Positions 27,445 to 35,999 are shown, counted from the first letter of the stretch. The stretch: DNA of 64,000 nt from Mariprofundus sp. NF (GCF_013387455.1 NZ_VWNC01000005.1:62001-126000), one strand, 5' to 3'. The notes: generated by a model not told the origin, from the letters alone. Numbers and translations: made by a program.

Positions 27445-28116
27445 ATGGCTGAGATTCAGGATAGGGCACTGCTGGTCAGGCGAATTCCTTATGGGGATAC
27501 GTCGCTGATTTGCCATTTTATTACTGAACATCACGGGCGTATCGCGTTGATGGCGAGAGGGGCGAGGCGTCCGAAAAGTGCTTTTCGTGCCAGCCTTGAA
27601 CCGTTGTATGAGTTGCAGATCGGCTGGCGACCGGGTCGCACCGGCATGGGCACACTCACTGATGTGAATCGGGGTGCAGCGCTGTTGCAACCGGCACAGA
27701 TGCTCGGTGGGCAAGAGCTGATTGCGATTGCATCGCGCCTGTTTCAGGAGGGCGATTCGCACGGCTATGAGGAGTTGCACTCCGCCCTGCAACTGCTTGC
27801 GGTTAGTAGTCAGCAACCGCTGCTCGTGGCGGTTTGGAAACTGCTTGAACAGACCGGCTGGCTGGGTGATATGTCGTGCTGCTGGCACTGTGGAACAGAG
27901 GAAAATGGCAGCATGTTCTGGAAGCAGGGGCATCTGCTCTGTGGCGCATGCGGTCAAGGTATGGAAATATCCGCAGGTCTGAGAAAAACTGTTGCCGCAC
28001 TCATGCATGGCGAGCGGGTGATGCTCTCCGAAGCCAATGCCGGAAGATGGCGGGAGATGATTCGCCTGATCCTGCAGCAGCACGGCATCAAGGCCACTGA
28101 CAGCTTTAAAGTGTGA
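27445..28116 (+). CDS. recO: DNA repair protein RecO
   Basis: Recombination mediator that with RecR loads RecA on SSB-coated single-stranded DNA. The 223-residue protein has an N-terminal OB-fold (RALLVRRIPYGDTSLICHFITE, then GRIALMARGARRPKS) and a helical C-terminal domain with a zinc-knuckle: CWHC about residue 150 and CGAC about residue 172. Length is usual. It follows the VapBC-type insertion and precedes a repeat element and pdxJ, as expected for the lepA-acpS cluster. Confidence 0.93.
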   Translation: MAEIQDRALLVRRIPYGDTSLICHFITEHHGRIALMARGARRPKSAFRASLEPLYELQIGWRPGRTGMGTLTDVNRGAALLQPAQMLGGQELIAIASRLFQEGDSHGYEELHSALQLLAVSSQQPLLVAVWKLLEQTGWLGDMSCCWHCGTEENGSMFWKQGHLLCGACGQGMEISAGLRKTVAALMHGERVMLSEANAGRWREMIRLILQQHGIKATDSFKV

Positions 28117-28128
28117 GTGTTTTTTTTT

Positions 28129-28269
28129 ACCGCAAAGTACGCAAAGGTTCGCAGAGGAAGCATTTATAATATTGGAGAACCAGGTGCTTTGGAATTATCC
28201 ATGCATGCCGAACCACAAAGCGGGTGTTTTTAATGATTTTCCTTTGCGTAACTTTGCGTACTCTGTGGA
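28129..28269. repeat. Intergenic inverted-repeat element (ACCACAGAG/CGCAAAG type)
   Basis: Imperfect inverted repeat with 31-base arms at 28129-28159 and 28239-28269 (about 24 of 31 matching), built of short units such as TACGCAAAG. The outer end reads as TCCACAGAGTACGC on one strand. The space between is AT-rich and non-coding. It fills most of the gap between recO and pdxJ. The outer CCACAGAG unit recurs in the element at 56467-56537, so both look like one dispersed, probably non-autonomous repeat family. Confidence 0.6.
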
Positions 28270-28303
28270 GACAGGTTTTGAATTTAGATCTAAGGAAGAG
28301 AAT

Positions 28304-29017
28304 ATGATCAGTCTAGGTGTAAATATCGATCACATTGCCACAATCCGGCAGGCGCGCGGTACTATGTATCCCGATCCGCTGGATGCGGTATCGATCTGTC
28401 TGGAGAGTGGTGCCAACAGCATCACCGCGCATCTGCGCGAGGATCGCCGTCATATTCAGGATCACGATATTGAACGTCTTGCCGCTATACCCGGTCTGCA
28501 TCTGAATATGGAGATGGGTGTAACCGATGAGATGGTGGCGATCTGTGAACGTCTGGCGCCTGCTGCCTGCTGTCTGGTGCCGGAGAAGCGCGAAGAGTTG
28601 ACCACTGAAGGTGGCCTGGATGTGGTCGGGCATATGGCGCGTCTGGCGCCTGCTGTTGCGCGACTCAGTGCAGCCGGTGTGCGCGTATCGATGTTTATCG
28701 ATCCGATTGCCGAGCAGATCAGGGCAAGTCGGGAGATCGGGGCAGCCGTGGTTGAGCTGCATACAGGCCACTATGCTAACTATAGCGGTGAAGCGCAGGC
28801 CAAAGAGTTAAGAGCACTTACCGAAGGGGCCAAGCTGGCCAGTGAGATAGGTCTGATTGTGCATGCCGGTCACGGGCTGACGCTGGAAAATACACCGGCG
28901 ATCTGTGCTATTCCTGAAATCGAAGAGCTTAATATCGGTCACGCCATTATTGCCGATGCGATCTTTAAAGGTTTGGGGCAGTCAGTAGCCGATTTCAGAG
29001 CGGTGATGGATCGCTGA
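28304..29017 (+). CDS. pdxJ: Pyridoxine 5'-phosphate synthase
   Basis: Last step of the DXP-dependent vitamin B6 pathway: joins 3-amino-2-oxopropyl phosphate and deoxyxylulose phosphate to give pyridoxine 5'-phosphate. The 237-residue TIM-barrel protein has the opening LGVNIDHIATIRQARG, then ITAHLREDRRHI, MEMGVTDEM, VSMFIDP, VELHTGHYAN and VHAGHGLT, all PdxJ landmarks. The start is the ATG at 28304 behind AAGGAAGAG. Longer frames run back into the repeat element and are rejected. Its stop overlaps the acpS start by one base. Confidence 0.97.
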   Translation: MISLGVNIDHIATIRQARGTMYPDPLDAVSICLESGANSITAHLREDRRHIQDHDIERLAAIPGLHLNMEMGVTDEMVAICERLAPAACCLVPEKREELTTEGGLDVVGHMARLAPAVARLSAAGVRVSMFIDPIAEQIRASREIGAAVVELHTGHYANYSGEAQAKELRALTEGAKLASEIGLIVHAGHGLTLENTPAICAIPEIEELNIGHAIIADAIFKGLGQSVADFRAVMDR

Positions 29018-29403
29018 TGGCAATCTTCGGTATCGGCACTGATCGCGTGGTGATCGCCCGTATCGCCGCCTCGCTCGAGCGTTTCGGTGATCGCTTTGTG
29101 GATCGTGTCTACACTGAGGAAGAAGTTGAGCAGGCCCGAGCCAAAGGCAATGTTGCACGCCGACTGGCGATGCTCTTTGCTGCCAAAGAGGCTGCCTCCA
29201 AGGCGCTCGGTACAGGCTTTCGCCACGGTATTACCCTGCGAGATATAGAGACCATTCATCAGGCTTCCGGCAAACCTGAGATTATTCTGCACGGTGTGGC
29301 TGCCAAGATGGCTGCTGAGCTGGGTATACAAACAGTTCATCTCTCCCTGACCGACGATGATGGTATCGCCATGGCATTTGCCATTGCCGAGTCAGGCCAT
29401 TAA
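29017..29403 (+). CDS. acpS: Holo-[acyl-carrier-protein] synthase
   Basis: Transfers 4'-phosphopantetheine from CoA to acyl carrier protein. The 128-residue protein has the metal-binding start FGIGTDRVVIARI and the second motif RLAMLFAAKEAASKALGTG with catalytic Glu, ending with HLSLTDDDGIAMAFAI. In the first motif the usual Asp is kept (GTD). It overlaps pdxJ by one base; pdxJ-acpS adjacency is common in Proteobacteria. Confidence 0.95.
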   Translation: MAIFGIGTDRVVIARIAASLERFGDRFVDRVYTEEEVEQARAKGNVARRLAMLFAAKEAASKALGTGFRHGITLRDIETIHQASGKPEIILHGVAAKMAAELGIQTVHLSLTDDDGIAMAFAIAESGH

Positions 29404-29422
29404 ACAAAAATCAGAGTCTTAC

Positions 29423-29803
29423 ATGTCTCGCCTGTGGGCTCTGCTGCTCCTCTCTTATTGTGCGCTGATCTTCTACCTCTCCAGTCAGCCTATGCTGCCT
29501 GTTCCTGATCTTTTCAACATGCAGGATAAGTTTATTCATGCTGGTGCATATGCTTTAATGGCTTTTCTTTTCTGGCGTGCAGGCTGGATCTATGTTTCTG
29601 ATTATGCCCGTTTCACACCCGCTTTCTTAGCGTTTTCTGCTGTTCTTTTTGCTGCGCTGTATGGTGCCAGTGATGAGTGGCACCAGTCCTTTGTAGCTGG
29701 TCGCGACGCCTCATTTCTTGACTGGCTTGCTGATCTTTTCGGGGCTCTGCTATTGACACTTACCCTCTGGAAAAGAGAGGCTGTAGCTATTGGACGTGTG
29801 TAA
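29423..29803 (+). CDS. VanZ-like membrane protein
   Basis: A 126-residue integral membrane protein of the VanZ-like family, with four predicted helices. Landmarks are YLSSQPMLPVPD near the N-terminus, DKFIHAGAYALMAFLFW in the second helix, YGASDEWHQSFVAGRDASFLDWLADLFGALL in the third and fourth. In VanZ proteins the conserved HxxxY and DExHQ residues lie in the membrane; function outside teicoplanin resistance is unknown. The ATG at 29423 is chosen because the longer frame from 29357 lies inside acpS. Confidence 0.85.
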   Translation: MSRLWALLLLSYCALIFYLSSQPMLPVPDLFNMQDKFIHAGAYALMAFLFWRAGWIYVSDYARFTPAFLAFSAVLFAALYGASDEWHQSFVAGRDASFLDWLADLFGALLLTLTLWKREAVAIGRV

Positions 29804-29853
29804 AAGTTAAGCGGGACGTCGGAAATCAACAATCTTTCGACGCAGGGGTGTGA

Positions 29854-31404
29854 ATGAGTATTACCCGGATTTTAACTGCCGCCCAGATGCGCAGGGCGGA
29901 TGAGATAGCGATAGAATCAGGCATTTCAGGTTTTGATCTGATGGATCGTGCCGGCCGTGCTGTTGCCGGTGTTGCGCTGAAAAATATGCCCGATTACGGC
30001 CGAGTTCTGATCCTTGCCGGGCCTGGCAATAATGGCGGTGATGGTTTTGCCGCCGCCCATCATCTGCGTAAGTACCGTATTCAGGTTACCGTCGTCTCAC
30101 TGGTTCCTGTCGATTCAATCGTCGGGGATAGCAAGGCGCATGTGGAGCTGGCTATTAAGACCGGTGTTAAAATCAGGGAAGCGACATCCGTTGATGATAT
30201 TTGTGAGGTGGAGCGCTGGCTTAGTCGTGCGGTAATGATTATCGATGCGATGTTTGGCACCGGTCTCTGCCGCCCGCTGGAAGGTTTGATGGCGGAGACG
30301 GTAGTTAGAATTAACAGTTGTGATCGTCCTGTTATCAGCATTGATATCGCCAGTGGTATCTGTGCAGATACAGGCGCTCTGCTTGGCGCGGCAGTCAATG
30401 CCACGATTACCCTGCCTCTTGCTGCCTCCAAATGGGGGCACTGGCTTGCTGAGGGACGTGATTATACCGGCCTTCTGCTTGATGCTGCAGATATCGGTAT
30501 CAGTGATGAGATCATTCAATCCTGCTGGCATGCATCCTGTGATTGTGAGGATGATAACAACTGCTTCTGCGTCAACAGCACCTGTCTGATTAATAAAGAG
30601 TATCTTAGGGCAGCCTGGCCACCAAGGCCGCGTCTTTCCCATAAAGGATTTTTCGGTCATGTCTGTGTATTTGGTGGTTCAGTCGGATACACCGGTGCAC
30701 CGCAACTGGCAGGACTTGGGGCCTATGCCGCTGGTGCCGGTCTGGCCAGCATCGCTTGCCCGGATGAGGTGTGGTCCATTGTTGCATCTGCCAACCTGGA
30801 GGTGATGGCACACCCTGAATCCTCCACCGCGTGGCAGAGGGCTGACGCTATTGTAGTTGGGCCCGGTTGGGGGCTGGAGAGGGATGCACTACTGGAATCG
30901 CTGCTTGCATCTGATAAGCCGATGGTTATTGATGCCGATGCCCTGAATATTATCGCTGTGAACCCTGCTCTGCAGGAGAAGGTTGCGACGCGTTCGGCTT
31001 TAACAGTGATAACACCGCATCCGGGTGAGGCGGCACGCTTGCTTGGGGTAGACGTCGGTGGGGTTCAGGATGACCGTAAACAGGCCGTGTTGCGTCTGGT
31101 TGGCCGTTATAACTGCTGGGTTGTATTGAAAGGATCTGAAACGCTGGTTGCATCACCACAGCGCGATATCTATCTCAATCCGTTCGGTTCGCCGCACCTT
31201 GCTGTGGCCGGTTCCGGAGATGTGCTTGCCGGTATGATCGGCGCCCAGCTTGCTCGCCGCAAAGGTGACGGCGCTACATTGGCTGAATTGATCTCATCGA
31301 CAGTGGCCCTGCATGCCAAGGCGGGGGCGAAGGGGGGATGGTATCTTGCCGGTGAACTGGCTAAGCTTGTCTCTGACATGCGCCAGAAACTTGAAAAGGG
31401 GTGA
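29854..31404 (+). CDS. nnr: Bifunctional NAD(P)H-hydrate epimerase / ADP-dependent NAD(P)H-hydrate dehydratase
   Basis: Metabolite-repair enzyme that restores hydrated NAD(P)H. The 516-residue protein has an N-terminal YjeF epimerase domain (AQMRRADEIAIESGISGFDLM, LAGPGNNGGDGFAAAHHL, IIDAMFGTG) and a C-terminal ribokinase-like dehydratase domain from about 245 (HKGFFGHVCVFGGSVGYTGAP, VGPGWG, VIDADALN, TPHPGEAARLLG, AVAGSGDVLAGMIGAQL). Both active sites look intact. A short Cys/Asp/Asn-rich linker (about 225-240, five cysteines in HASCDCEDDNNCFC and nearby) joins them, which is unusual and might bind metal. It follows the VanZ-like gene and precedes sdhC. Confidence 0.95.
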   Translation: MSITRILTAAQMRRADEIAIESGISGFDLMDRAGRAVAGVALKNMPDYGRVLILAGPGNNGGDGFAAAHHLRKYRIQVTVVSLVPVDSIVGDSKAHVELAIKTGVKIREATSVDDICEVERWLSRAVMIIDAMFGTGLCRPLEGLMAETVVRINSCDRPVISIDIASGICADTGALLGAAVNATITLPLAASKWGHWLAEGRDYTGLLLDAADIGISDEIIQSCWHASCDCEDDNNCFCVNSTCLINKEYLRAAWPPRPRLSHKGFFGHVCVFGGSVGYTGAPQLAGLGAYAAGAGLASIACPDEVWSIVASANLEVMAHPESSTAWQRADAIVVGPGWGLERDALLESLLASDKPMVIDADALNIIAVNPALQEKVATRSALTVITPHPGEAARLLGVDVGGVQDDRKQAVLRLVGRYNCWVVLKGSETLVASPQRDIYLNPFGSPHLAVAGSGDVLAGMIGAQLARRKGDGATLAELISSTVALHAKAGAKGGWYLAGELAKLVSDMRQKLEKG

Positions 31405-31455
31405 TGGCAGGGAGAAGTGATGGTGTCCAATATCTGTGATCTCAAGGTTTTGTAG

Positions 31456-31845
31456 ATGCAGCATCAACTGAAAAAAGAAGAACGACCACTATCTCCACGT
31501 CTGAGTATCTACCGCTGGCATCCGACCATGATCGCCAGTCTTGCCCACCGCGCCAGTGGAGTGGCACTGGTGCTGTTTGTGCCGATCTACCTCTGGCTGT
31601 TGCGTGGCATGACCGGCAGCACAGAACAGTTTGATAACACACTGCTCTGGCTGCATTCGGGTTGGGGTAAACTCTTTCTCTGGCTAATGGGTGTGGCGCT
31701 GATCTACCACTTTATCAATGGCATTCGTTTTCTCTGTATCGATACAGGCTGGTTTGAGAGCCGCGCCGGACTGCGCAATACAGCCATGGCTGTGATAGCC
31801 ACTGCAGCTGTCGCTGCTGCACTACTGCTGCTGGTGCTGTTATGA
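31456..31845 (+). CDS. sdhC: Succinate dehydrogenase cytochrome b556 subunit
   Basis: Membrane anchor of complex II. The 129-residue protein opens with the family motif RPLSPRLSIYRWHPTMIASLAHRASG, and has three membrane helices with the haem-ligand histidine in ALIYHFINGIRFLCID. Its stop overlaps sdhD. Length and motifs are typical of the proteobacterial SdhC type with haem b. No strong ribosome site precedes it. It starts the sdh cluster. Confidence 0.93.
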   Translation: MQHQLKKEERPLSPRLSIYRWHPTMIASLAHRASGVALVLFVPIYLWLLRGMTGSTEQFDNTLLWLHSGWGKLFLWLMGVALIYHFINGIRFLCIDTGWFESRAGLRNTAMAVIATAAVAAALLLLVLL

Positions 31846-32201
31846 GAACGGTGAAAGAGCCGGGTTCAGCTCACAGCGGTCTCTCCGACTGGTACTGGCA
31901 GCGACTCTCTGCCGTTGTGCTGCTTCTGCTTCTGCCACTGCCATTTTTCCTGCTTGTCTCAGTCTATGGTGGCTCACTTAATCAGCAGTCACTGCTTGAT
32001 ATTGTCGATCATATCTACTCCAGAGTTCTGCATACGATTCTTATTCTGGCACTGATTATTCACGCCTATGCAGGTCTGAAGGTGATTCTTGAGGATTATA
32101 TTCATCGCATATTCTGGCGCATTCCTCTGATTGGCGCGATGCTGGTGATGATGAGCGGTTTTGGTATCTGGTGGTTGGCTATTATTTGGGCCTGGGCATG
32201 A
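31842..32201 (+). CDS. sdhD: Succinate dehydrogenase membrane anchor subunit
   Basis: Second membrane anchor of complex II, 119 residues, three helices. The opening SGLSDWYWQRLSAVVLLLL carries the Trp/Arg pair near the quinone site, and the second helix LALIIHAYAGLKVILEDYI has the haem-binding histidine and the conserved LEDYIH. It overlaps sdhC by 4 bases (ATGA). A 145-base palindromic element lies directly after its stop and separates it from sdhA. Confidence 0.92.
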   Translation: MRTVKEPGSAHSGLSDWYWQRLSAVVLLLLLPLPFFLLVSVYGGSLNQQSLLDIVDHIYSRVLHTILILALIIHAYAGLKVILEDYIHRIFWRIPLIGAMLVMMSGFGIWWLAIIWAWA

Positions 32202-32346
32202 AAATATCTACCCATGGCATTCGTCTTTTGTCCGCACTCTGCGTTGCTGCGGTGCTCGAATGCTCCCGTATTAAACAATACGCTCCGCTTCTGCGCTCCT
32301 TGCGCCTTGATTGCGAACAAAATCCAAACACCCTGAATAGATATTT
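32202..32346. repeat. Concentric palindromic element between sdhD and sdhA
   Basis: A 145-base fold-back. Outer arms AAATATCTA (32202-32210) and TAGATATTT (32338-32346) are perfect. After equal 15-base spacers come TTTTGTCCGC (32226-32235) and its partner GCGAACAAAA (32313-32322, one mismatch). The centre is a hairpin CGTATT-AAAC-AATACG (32267-32282). All three pairs share one midpoint, so this is a designed-looking palindrome, such as a miniature element or an mRNA stem. No coding capacity. It ends 12 bases before the sdhA ATG and contains the sequence up to its ribosome site (GGAG at 32347-32350). Confidence 0.6.
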
Positions 32347-32358
32347 GGAGACGTTCGC

Positions 32359-34155
32359 ATGACTTACCTCTCGACCGATAAGGTGACTAACCATTTCCAT
32401 GATGTTGTGATCATCGGCTCCGGCGGAGCCGGTATGCGCTGTGCGCTGCAACTGGCCGATGCGGGTTACCGCGTGGCTATTGTCACCAAGGTGCTGCCGA
32501 CCCGTTCGCATACCGTGGCTGCACAGGGTGGCATTAATGCCTCCCTTGGTAATGTGCTCTCTGACCACTGGCACTGGCATATGTATGATACGGTTAAAGG
32601 ATCGGATTACCTGGGTGATCAGGATGCCATTGAATATATGTGTCGGGCTGCGCCACGCATTGTGCGTGAACTGGAGCATCAGGGTGTGGCTTTCTCGAGG
32701 CTTGATAACGGTACGATCTATCAGCGTGCCTTTGGTGGCCAGTCGCGTGAATTCGGTGAGGGTGGTCAGGCGTTGCGCACCTGTGCAGCAGCAGATCGAA
32801 CAGGCCACGCTATTCTGCATACCCTCTATCAGCAGAATCTGCGCGCCGGCACCCATTTTTATGAGGAGTTCTTCGCCCTTGATCTGATCACCGATGCAGA
32901 TGGCTGTCACGGCGTGATGGCGTGGGATATCGGTTCTGGCAGCTATCACATGTTCCAGGCTAAAGCGGTGATTCTGGCAACCGGCGGGGCAGGGCGTGTG
33001 TTCAAAACAACAACCAATGCCCATATCTGTACCGGTGATGGCGGCGCACTGGTGCTTGATGCGGGACTGCCTGTTGAGGATATGGAGTTTTTCCAGTTTC
33101 ATCCTACCGGCATTGCCGATGTCGGGCCGCTGATTACTGAGGGTGTACGTGGTGAAGGTGGTTATCTGCTCAACGCTGAGGGTGAGCGCTTTATGGAACG
33201 CTATGCGCCTACAGCCAAAGATCTGGCCAGTCGTGATGTGGTCTCCCGTGCTATTGCGCTGGAGATTCGCGCCGGACGTGGCTGTGGTCCGAACAAAGAT
33301 CATGTGCTGCTCAAGCTCGATCATCTGGGTGAAGAGTTGATTATGCAGCGCCTGCCCAACATTCATGAACTGGCACTGCGTTTCGCGGGCGTGGACTGCA
33401 CCAAAGAGCCGATTCCGGTGCAGCCAACCATGCACTATACCATGGGCGGAGTGCCGACCAATCTTCATACCGAAGTGGTCTATAGTGATGGTGATGACAA
33501 AGCCAGGGTGTTCCCCGGCCTCTATGCGATCGGTGAAGCAGCATGTGTCTCGGTACACGGCGCCAATCGACTGGGTGGTAATTCACTGCTGGAGATTGTT
33601 GTCTTCGGTTACGCCTGTGGCGAGCGGGTAATCGAATTTCTTAAGCAGCAGCGTTACCACCCTCCGCTTGATAGCGACTGCTGGAAGGATGGTTTTAATC
33701 GGGTGGAGAAATGGTTTGCATCTACCGGTCAGACAACGGGCATGCGCATTTCAGAGCTGCGCAGTCGTATGCAGTCGATTATGCAGGATCATTTCAGTGT
33801 TTATCGCACAGAGGATGTGATGCGCGAAGGGGTTGAGCAGATCGAGGCGCTCGCTGCTGAGGTGGCCAATGCCCGTATTGATGATAACTGCCGTCTGTTT
33901 AACACCGAACTGGTTGAGGCGCTGGAGCTGGAGAATCTTATGGGGCTCGCCCGCGCCACCGCTGCCGGGGCACTGGCACGCACCGAGTCGCGCGGAGCAC
34001 ATGCCCGTGATGATTACCCGGATCGTGATGATGCGCTCTGGCAGAAGCATACGCTGGCTTACATCGGAGATGACGGGGTGAAGCTGGATTACAAACCTGT
34101 GCGTACACAACCGATGAGTGTTGAAACGTTCCCGCCCAAAAAGAGGGTGTATTAA
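32359..34155 (+). CDS. sdhA: Succinate dehydrogenase flavoprotein subunit
   Basis: Catalytic subunit of complex II, oxidising succinate to fumarate at covalently bound FAD. The 598-residue protein has the dinucleotide fold [18 protein letters not shown], the FAD-attachment histidine in [18 protein letters not shown], and substrate/active-site segments [23 protein letters not shown] and [10 protein letters not shown]. The C-terminal part has [16 protein letters not shown] and [11 protein letters not shown]. Length is standard. It follows the palindromic element after sdhD and is separated from sdhB by about 107 bases containing hairpins. Confidence 0.97.
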   Translation: MTYLSTDKVTNHFHDVVIIGSGGAGMRCALQLADAGYRVAIVTKVLPTRSHTVAAQGGINASLGNVLSDHWHWHMYDTVKGSDYLGDQDAIEYMCRAAPRIVRELEHQGVAFSRLDNGTIYQRAFGGQSREFGEGGQALRTCAAADRTGHAILHTLYQQNLRAGTHFYEEFFALDLITDADGCHGVMAWDIGSGSYHMFQAKAVILATGGAGRVFKTTTNAHICTGDGGALVLDAGLPVEDMEFFQFHPTGIADVGPLITEGVRGEGGYLLNAEGERFMERYAPTAKDLASRDVVSRAIALEIRAGRGCGPNKDHVLLKLDHLGEELIMQRLPNIHELALRFAGVDCTKEPIPVQPTMHYTMGGVPTNLHTEVVYSDGDDKARVFPGLYAIGEAACVSVHGANRLGGNSLLEIVVFGYACGERVIEFLKQQRYHPPLDSDCWKDGFNRVEKWFASTGQTTGMRISELRSRMQSIMQDHFSVYRTEDVMREGVEQIEALAAEVANARIDDNCRLFNTELVEALELENLMGLARATAAGALARTESRGAHARDDYPDRDDALWQKHTLAYIGDDGVKLDYKPVRTQPMSVETFPPKKRVY

Positions 34156-34194
34156 TTGAACGGCCTCAGAGCATCGTGCCTTCGGTCTTTTGAC

Positions 34195-34249
34195 GCATGC
34201 CAAAAGCGTGGTTTTGCCATGCTTACTAAAGCCGCCCATCCGTGGGCGG
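34195..34249 (+). other. Two hairpins between sdhA and sdhB
   Basis: An 11-base inverted repeat with one mismatch, GCATGCCAAAA (34195-34205) and TTTTGCCATGC (34212-34222), is followed by a perfect CCGCCCA-TCCG-TGGGCGG hairpin (34232-34249). The second ends one base before the purine-rich ribosome site of sdhB (GGGGAGGAGG). They are not followed by a T-run, so they are not simple terminators; mRNA processing, stability or translational control are options. Confidence 0.5.
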
Positions 34250-34262
34250 AGGGGAGGAGGTT

Positions 34263-34973
34263 ATGAGTGAGATGATCAGACTCTCCATATTCCGTTACGA
34301 CCCTGAAAAGGGTGGCAAACCGGTGATGCAGGCGTTTGAAGTGCCTGTGCTTAACAGCGGCATGAAACTGCTGGATGCACTTAATTATATTAAGTGGGAG
34401 CTCGATGGCACACTGACCTATCGCCGCTCCTGTGGTGAAGGTATCTGTGGTTCTGATGGTTTGAATATCAATGGTGTGAACGGCTTAGCCTGTATTACAC
34501 CGATTGCAGGGCTGAAGCAGCCGATTCATGTGCGGCCTCTGCCGAGCATGCATGTCATTCGTGATCTGGTTGTCGATATGGATCACTTTTTTGATCAGTA
34601 CCGCCAGATTCAACCGTGGCTGCAGACCATTACACCGGTGCCTGAGCATGAGCGGCTGCAGTCACCGGAGGATCGGGCCAGGCTCGATGGCTCCTACGAG
34701 TGTGTTCTCTGTGGCTGCTGCACCACCTCATGCCCGTCGTGGTGGTGGAATGGCGACCGTTTTCTCGGCCCTGCTGCACTGCTGCATGCCAACCGCTGGA
34801 TTGTTGATTCACGTGATGAGGCGACCGGTGCGCGTCTTGATCAGGTGGAGGATGCATTCCGTCTCTATCGCTGCCATCAGATTATGAACTGCATGGAAGC
34901 GTGCCCGAAAGAGCTCAATCCAACCGCGGCGATCAATCATATCAAACGCAAACTGATTGCCCGTAAATCCTGA
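34263..34973 (+). CDS. sdhB: Succinate dehydrogenase iron-sulfur subunit
   Basis: Electron-transfer subunit of complex II, 236 residues from the ATG at 34263 (strong GGGGAGGAGG before it; a GTG at 34242 is unlikely). The [2Fe-2S] ligands are in RRSCGEGICGSDG and GLACI, the [4Fe-4S] ligands in CVLCGCCTTSCPS, and the [3Fe-4S]/[4Fe-4S] third-site cysteines in CHQIMNCMEACPKELNP. The length is typical. sdhE follows after 10 bases. Confidence 0.96.
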   Translation: MSEMIRLSIFRYDPEKGGKPVMQAFEVPVLNSGMKLLDALNYIKWELDGTLTYRRSCGEGICGSDGLNINGVNGLACITPIAGLKQPIHVRPLPSMHVIRDLVVDMDHFFDQYRQIQPWLQTITPVPEHERLQSPEDRARLDGSYECVLCGCCTTSCPSWWWNGDRFLGPAALLHANRWIVDSRDEATGARLDQVEDAFRLYRCHQIMNCMEACPKELNPTAAINHIKRKLIARKS

Positions 34974-34983
34974 TTTATAATCT

Positions 34984-35211
34984 ATGACTGAGCCGGAAAT
35001 TCTTATCCGTCGTATGCGCTATCGCTTGAACCGGCAGGGTATGCTGGAGCTGGACGCATGGTTATCGCCGCTGCTTGATGCCGATATGCAGGATACAGGG
35101 GTGGTCTCAGCCATTGAATTGTTATTACAATGCGAGGCGCCTGAGTTGCAGATGATGATGACAGGTGAAACTGAAGTTCCTAAGGTGCTGGAGAAGTGGT
35201 TGTGCAGATGA
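34984..35211 (+). CDS. sdhE: FAD assembly factor SdhE
   Basis: A 75-residue helical protein that helps attach FAD to SdhA. The family motif is plain: RRMRYRLNRQGMLELD, containing the RGxxE-type region here as RQGMLELD, with the usual C-terminal helices (LLQCEAPELQMMMTGE). The N-terminal basic arginines are kept. It is in the sdh cluster, ten bases after sdhB, and its stop overlaps the start of the cytochrome lipoprotein (ATGA). Confidence 0.92.
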   Translation: MTEPEILIRRMRYRLNRQGMLELDAWLSPLLDADMQDTGVVSAIELLLQCEAPELQMMMTGETEVPKVLEKWLCR

Positions 35212-35945
35212 TGGTTCGATTCTTTTTATCGATGGTGATTGTTTTACTGATCAATGGCTGCTCAGAGCCGATGCAAGTTAAGCCGGCAAGTGAAGCGCCA
35301 CCACTGCTTTCACAGGAGGAGCATGCCTCTCTGCTGGTGTTTGAACCTGCAGTTGTTGATTTGGGCACCCTGAAAGAGGGCGATGATGTGGTGGCTTACC
35401 TGCGTGTGCGCAACTCCGGCAATAGTATGCAGCAGATTGCCGATCTGCAGGCCTCCTGTGGCTGTACGGAGGTTAAACCTGAAGATTCACTGCTGATGCC
35501 GGGTGGTTTTACACGCATAAGTGTGAAGGTGGACACCTTTGCCAAACAGGACGCTATTAAGAAGTGGGTGATGTTGACCGATGGCGATGGCAAAACCAGC
35601 AAGGCCTGGATTAATTTTACCATACGTCCGAATCCGCATATGGCGGGGACAACGCGTTCGATTTTTGATGGCAAGTGTGCGACCTGCCATTTTGAGCCTG
35701 CCAAAGGAAAGATGGCTGGCCGTGATATCTATGGCGCAGTCTGTGCCATGTGCCATGGTGAAGGTGGCAAAGGTGGGGTGGCTCCGGCTCTGGCTCATAT
35801 TGGTGACGTGAATGCCTTCTCCGCCCTGATTGCCAACGGCACAGGTTCTCATCATATGCCCGGCTTTGCCAAAAATGTAGGTGGACCGCTCACTGATGAG
35901 CAGATATCAGCACTGAGCCGATGGTTATCCACGCTGGACGAATAA
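35208..35945 (+). CDS. DUF1573-cytochrome c lipoprotein
   Basis: A 245-residue exported protein. The leader ends in LLINGC, so Cys18 is a likely lipid site, though Asn before Gly is uncommon. Residues about 45-140 form a DUF1573-type immunoglobulin-like domain (VVDLGTLKEGDDVVAYLRVRN, ASCGCTEVKPEDSLLMPGG). A cytochrome c-like domain follows with two haem-binding motifs, CATCH and CAMCH, about 25 residues apart, and a possible methionine ligand in HHMPGF. Thus one or two c-type haems would be held at the membrane surface. The ATGA overlap with sdhE decides the start and couples it to sdh. A role taking electrons between complexes is inferred; this fusion next to sdhE is not one I know. Confidence 0.85.
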   Translation: MMVRFFLSMVIVLLINGCSEPMQVKPASEAPPLLSQEEHASLLVFEPAVVDLGTLKEGDDVVAYLRVRNSGNSMQQIADLQASCGCTEVKPEDSLLMPGGFTRISVKVDTFAKQDAIKKWVMLTDGDGKTSKAWINFTIRPNPHMAGTTRSIFDGKCATCHFEPAKGKMAGRDIYGAVCAMCHGEGGKGGVAPALAHIGDVNAFSALIANGTGSHHMPGFAKNVGGPLTDEQISALSRWLSTLDE

Positions 35946-35999
35946 GGCAAAAATCGCTATTTTGCGGTCTCTCAGAAAAATTGGGAATAAACAGAATTT

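Noticed and set aside
32182-33558. Long open frame of 458 codons on the minus strand opposite sdhA
   Set aside because: It is antisense to a fully conserved SdhA and has no recognisable motif; long antisense frames are a codon-bias effect here.
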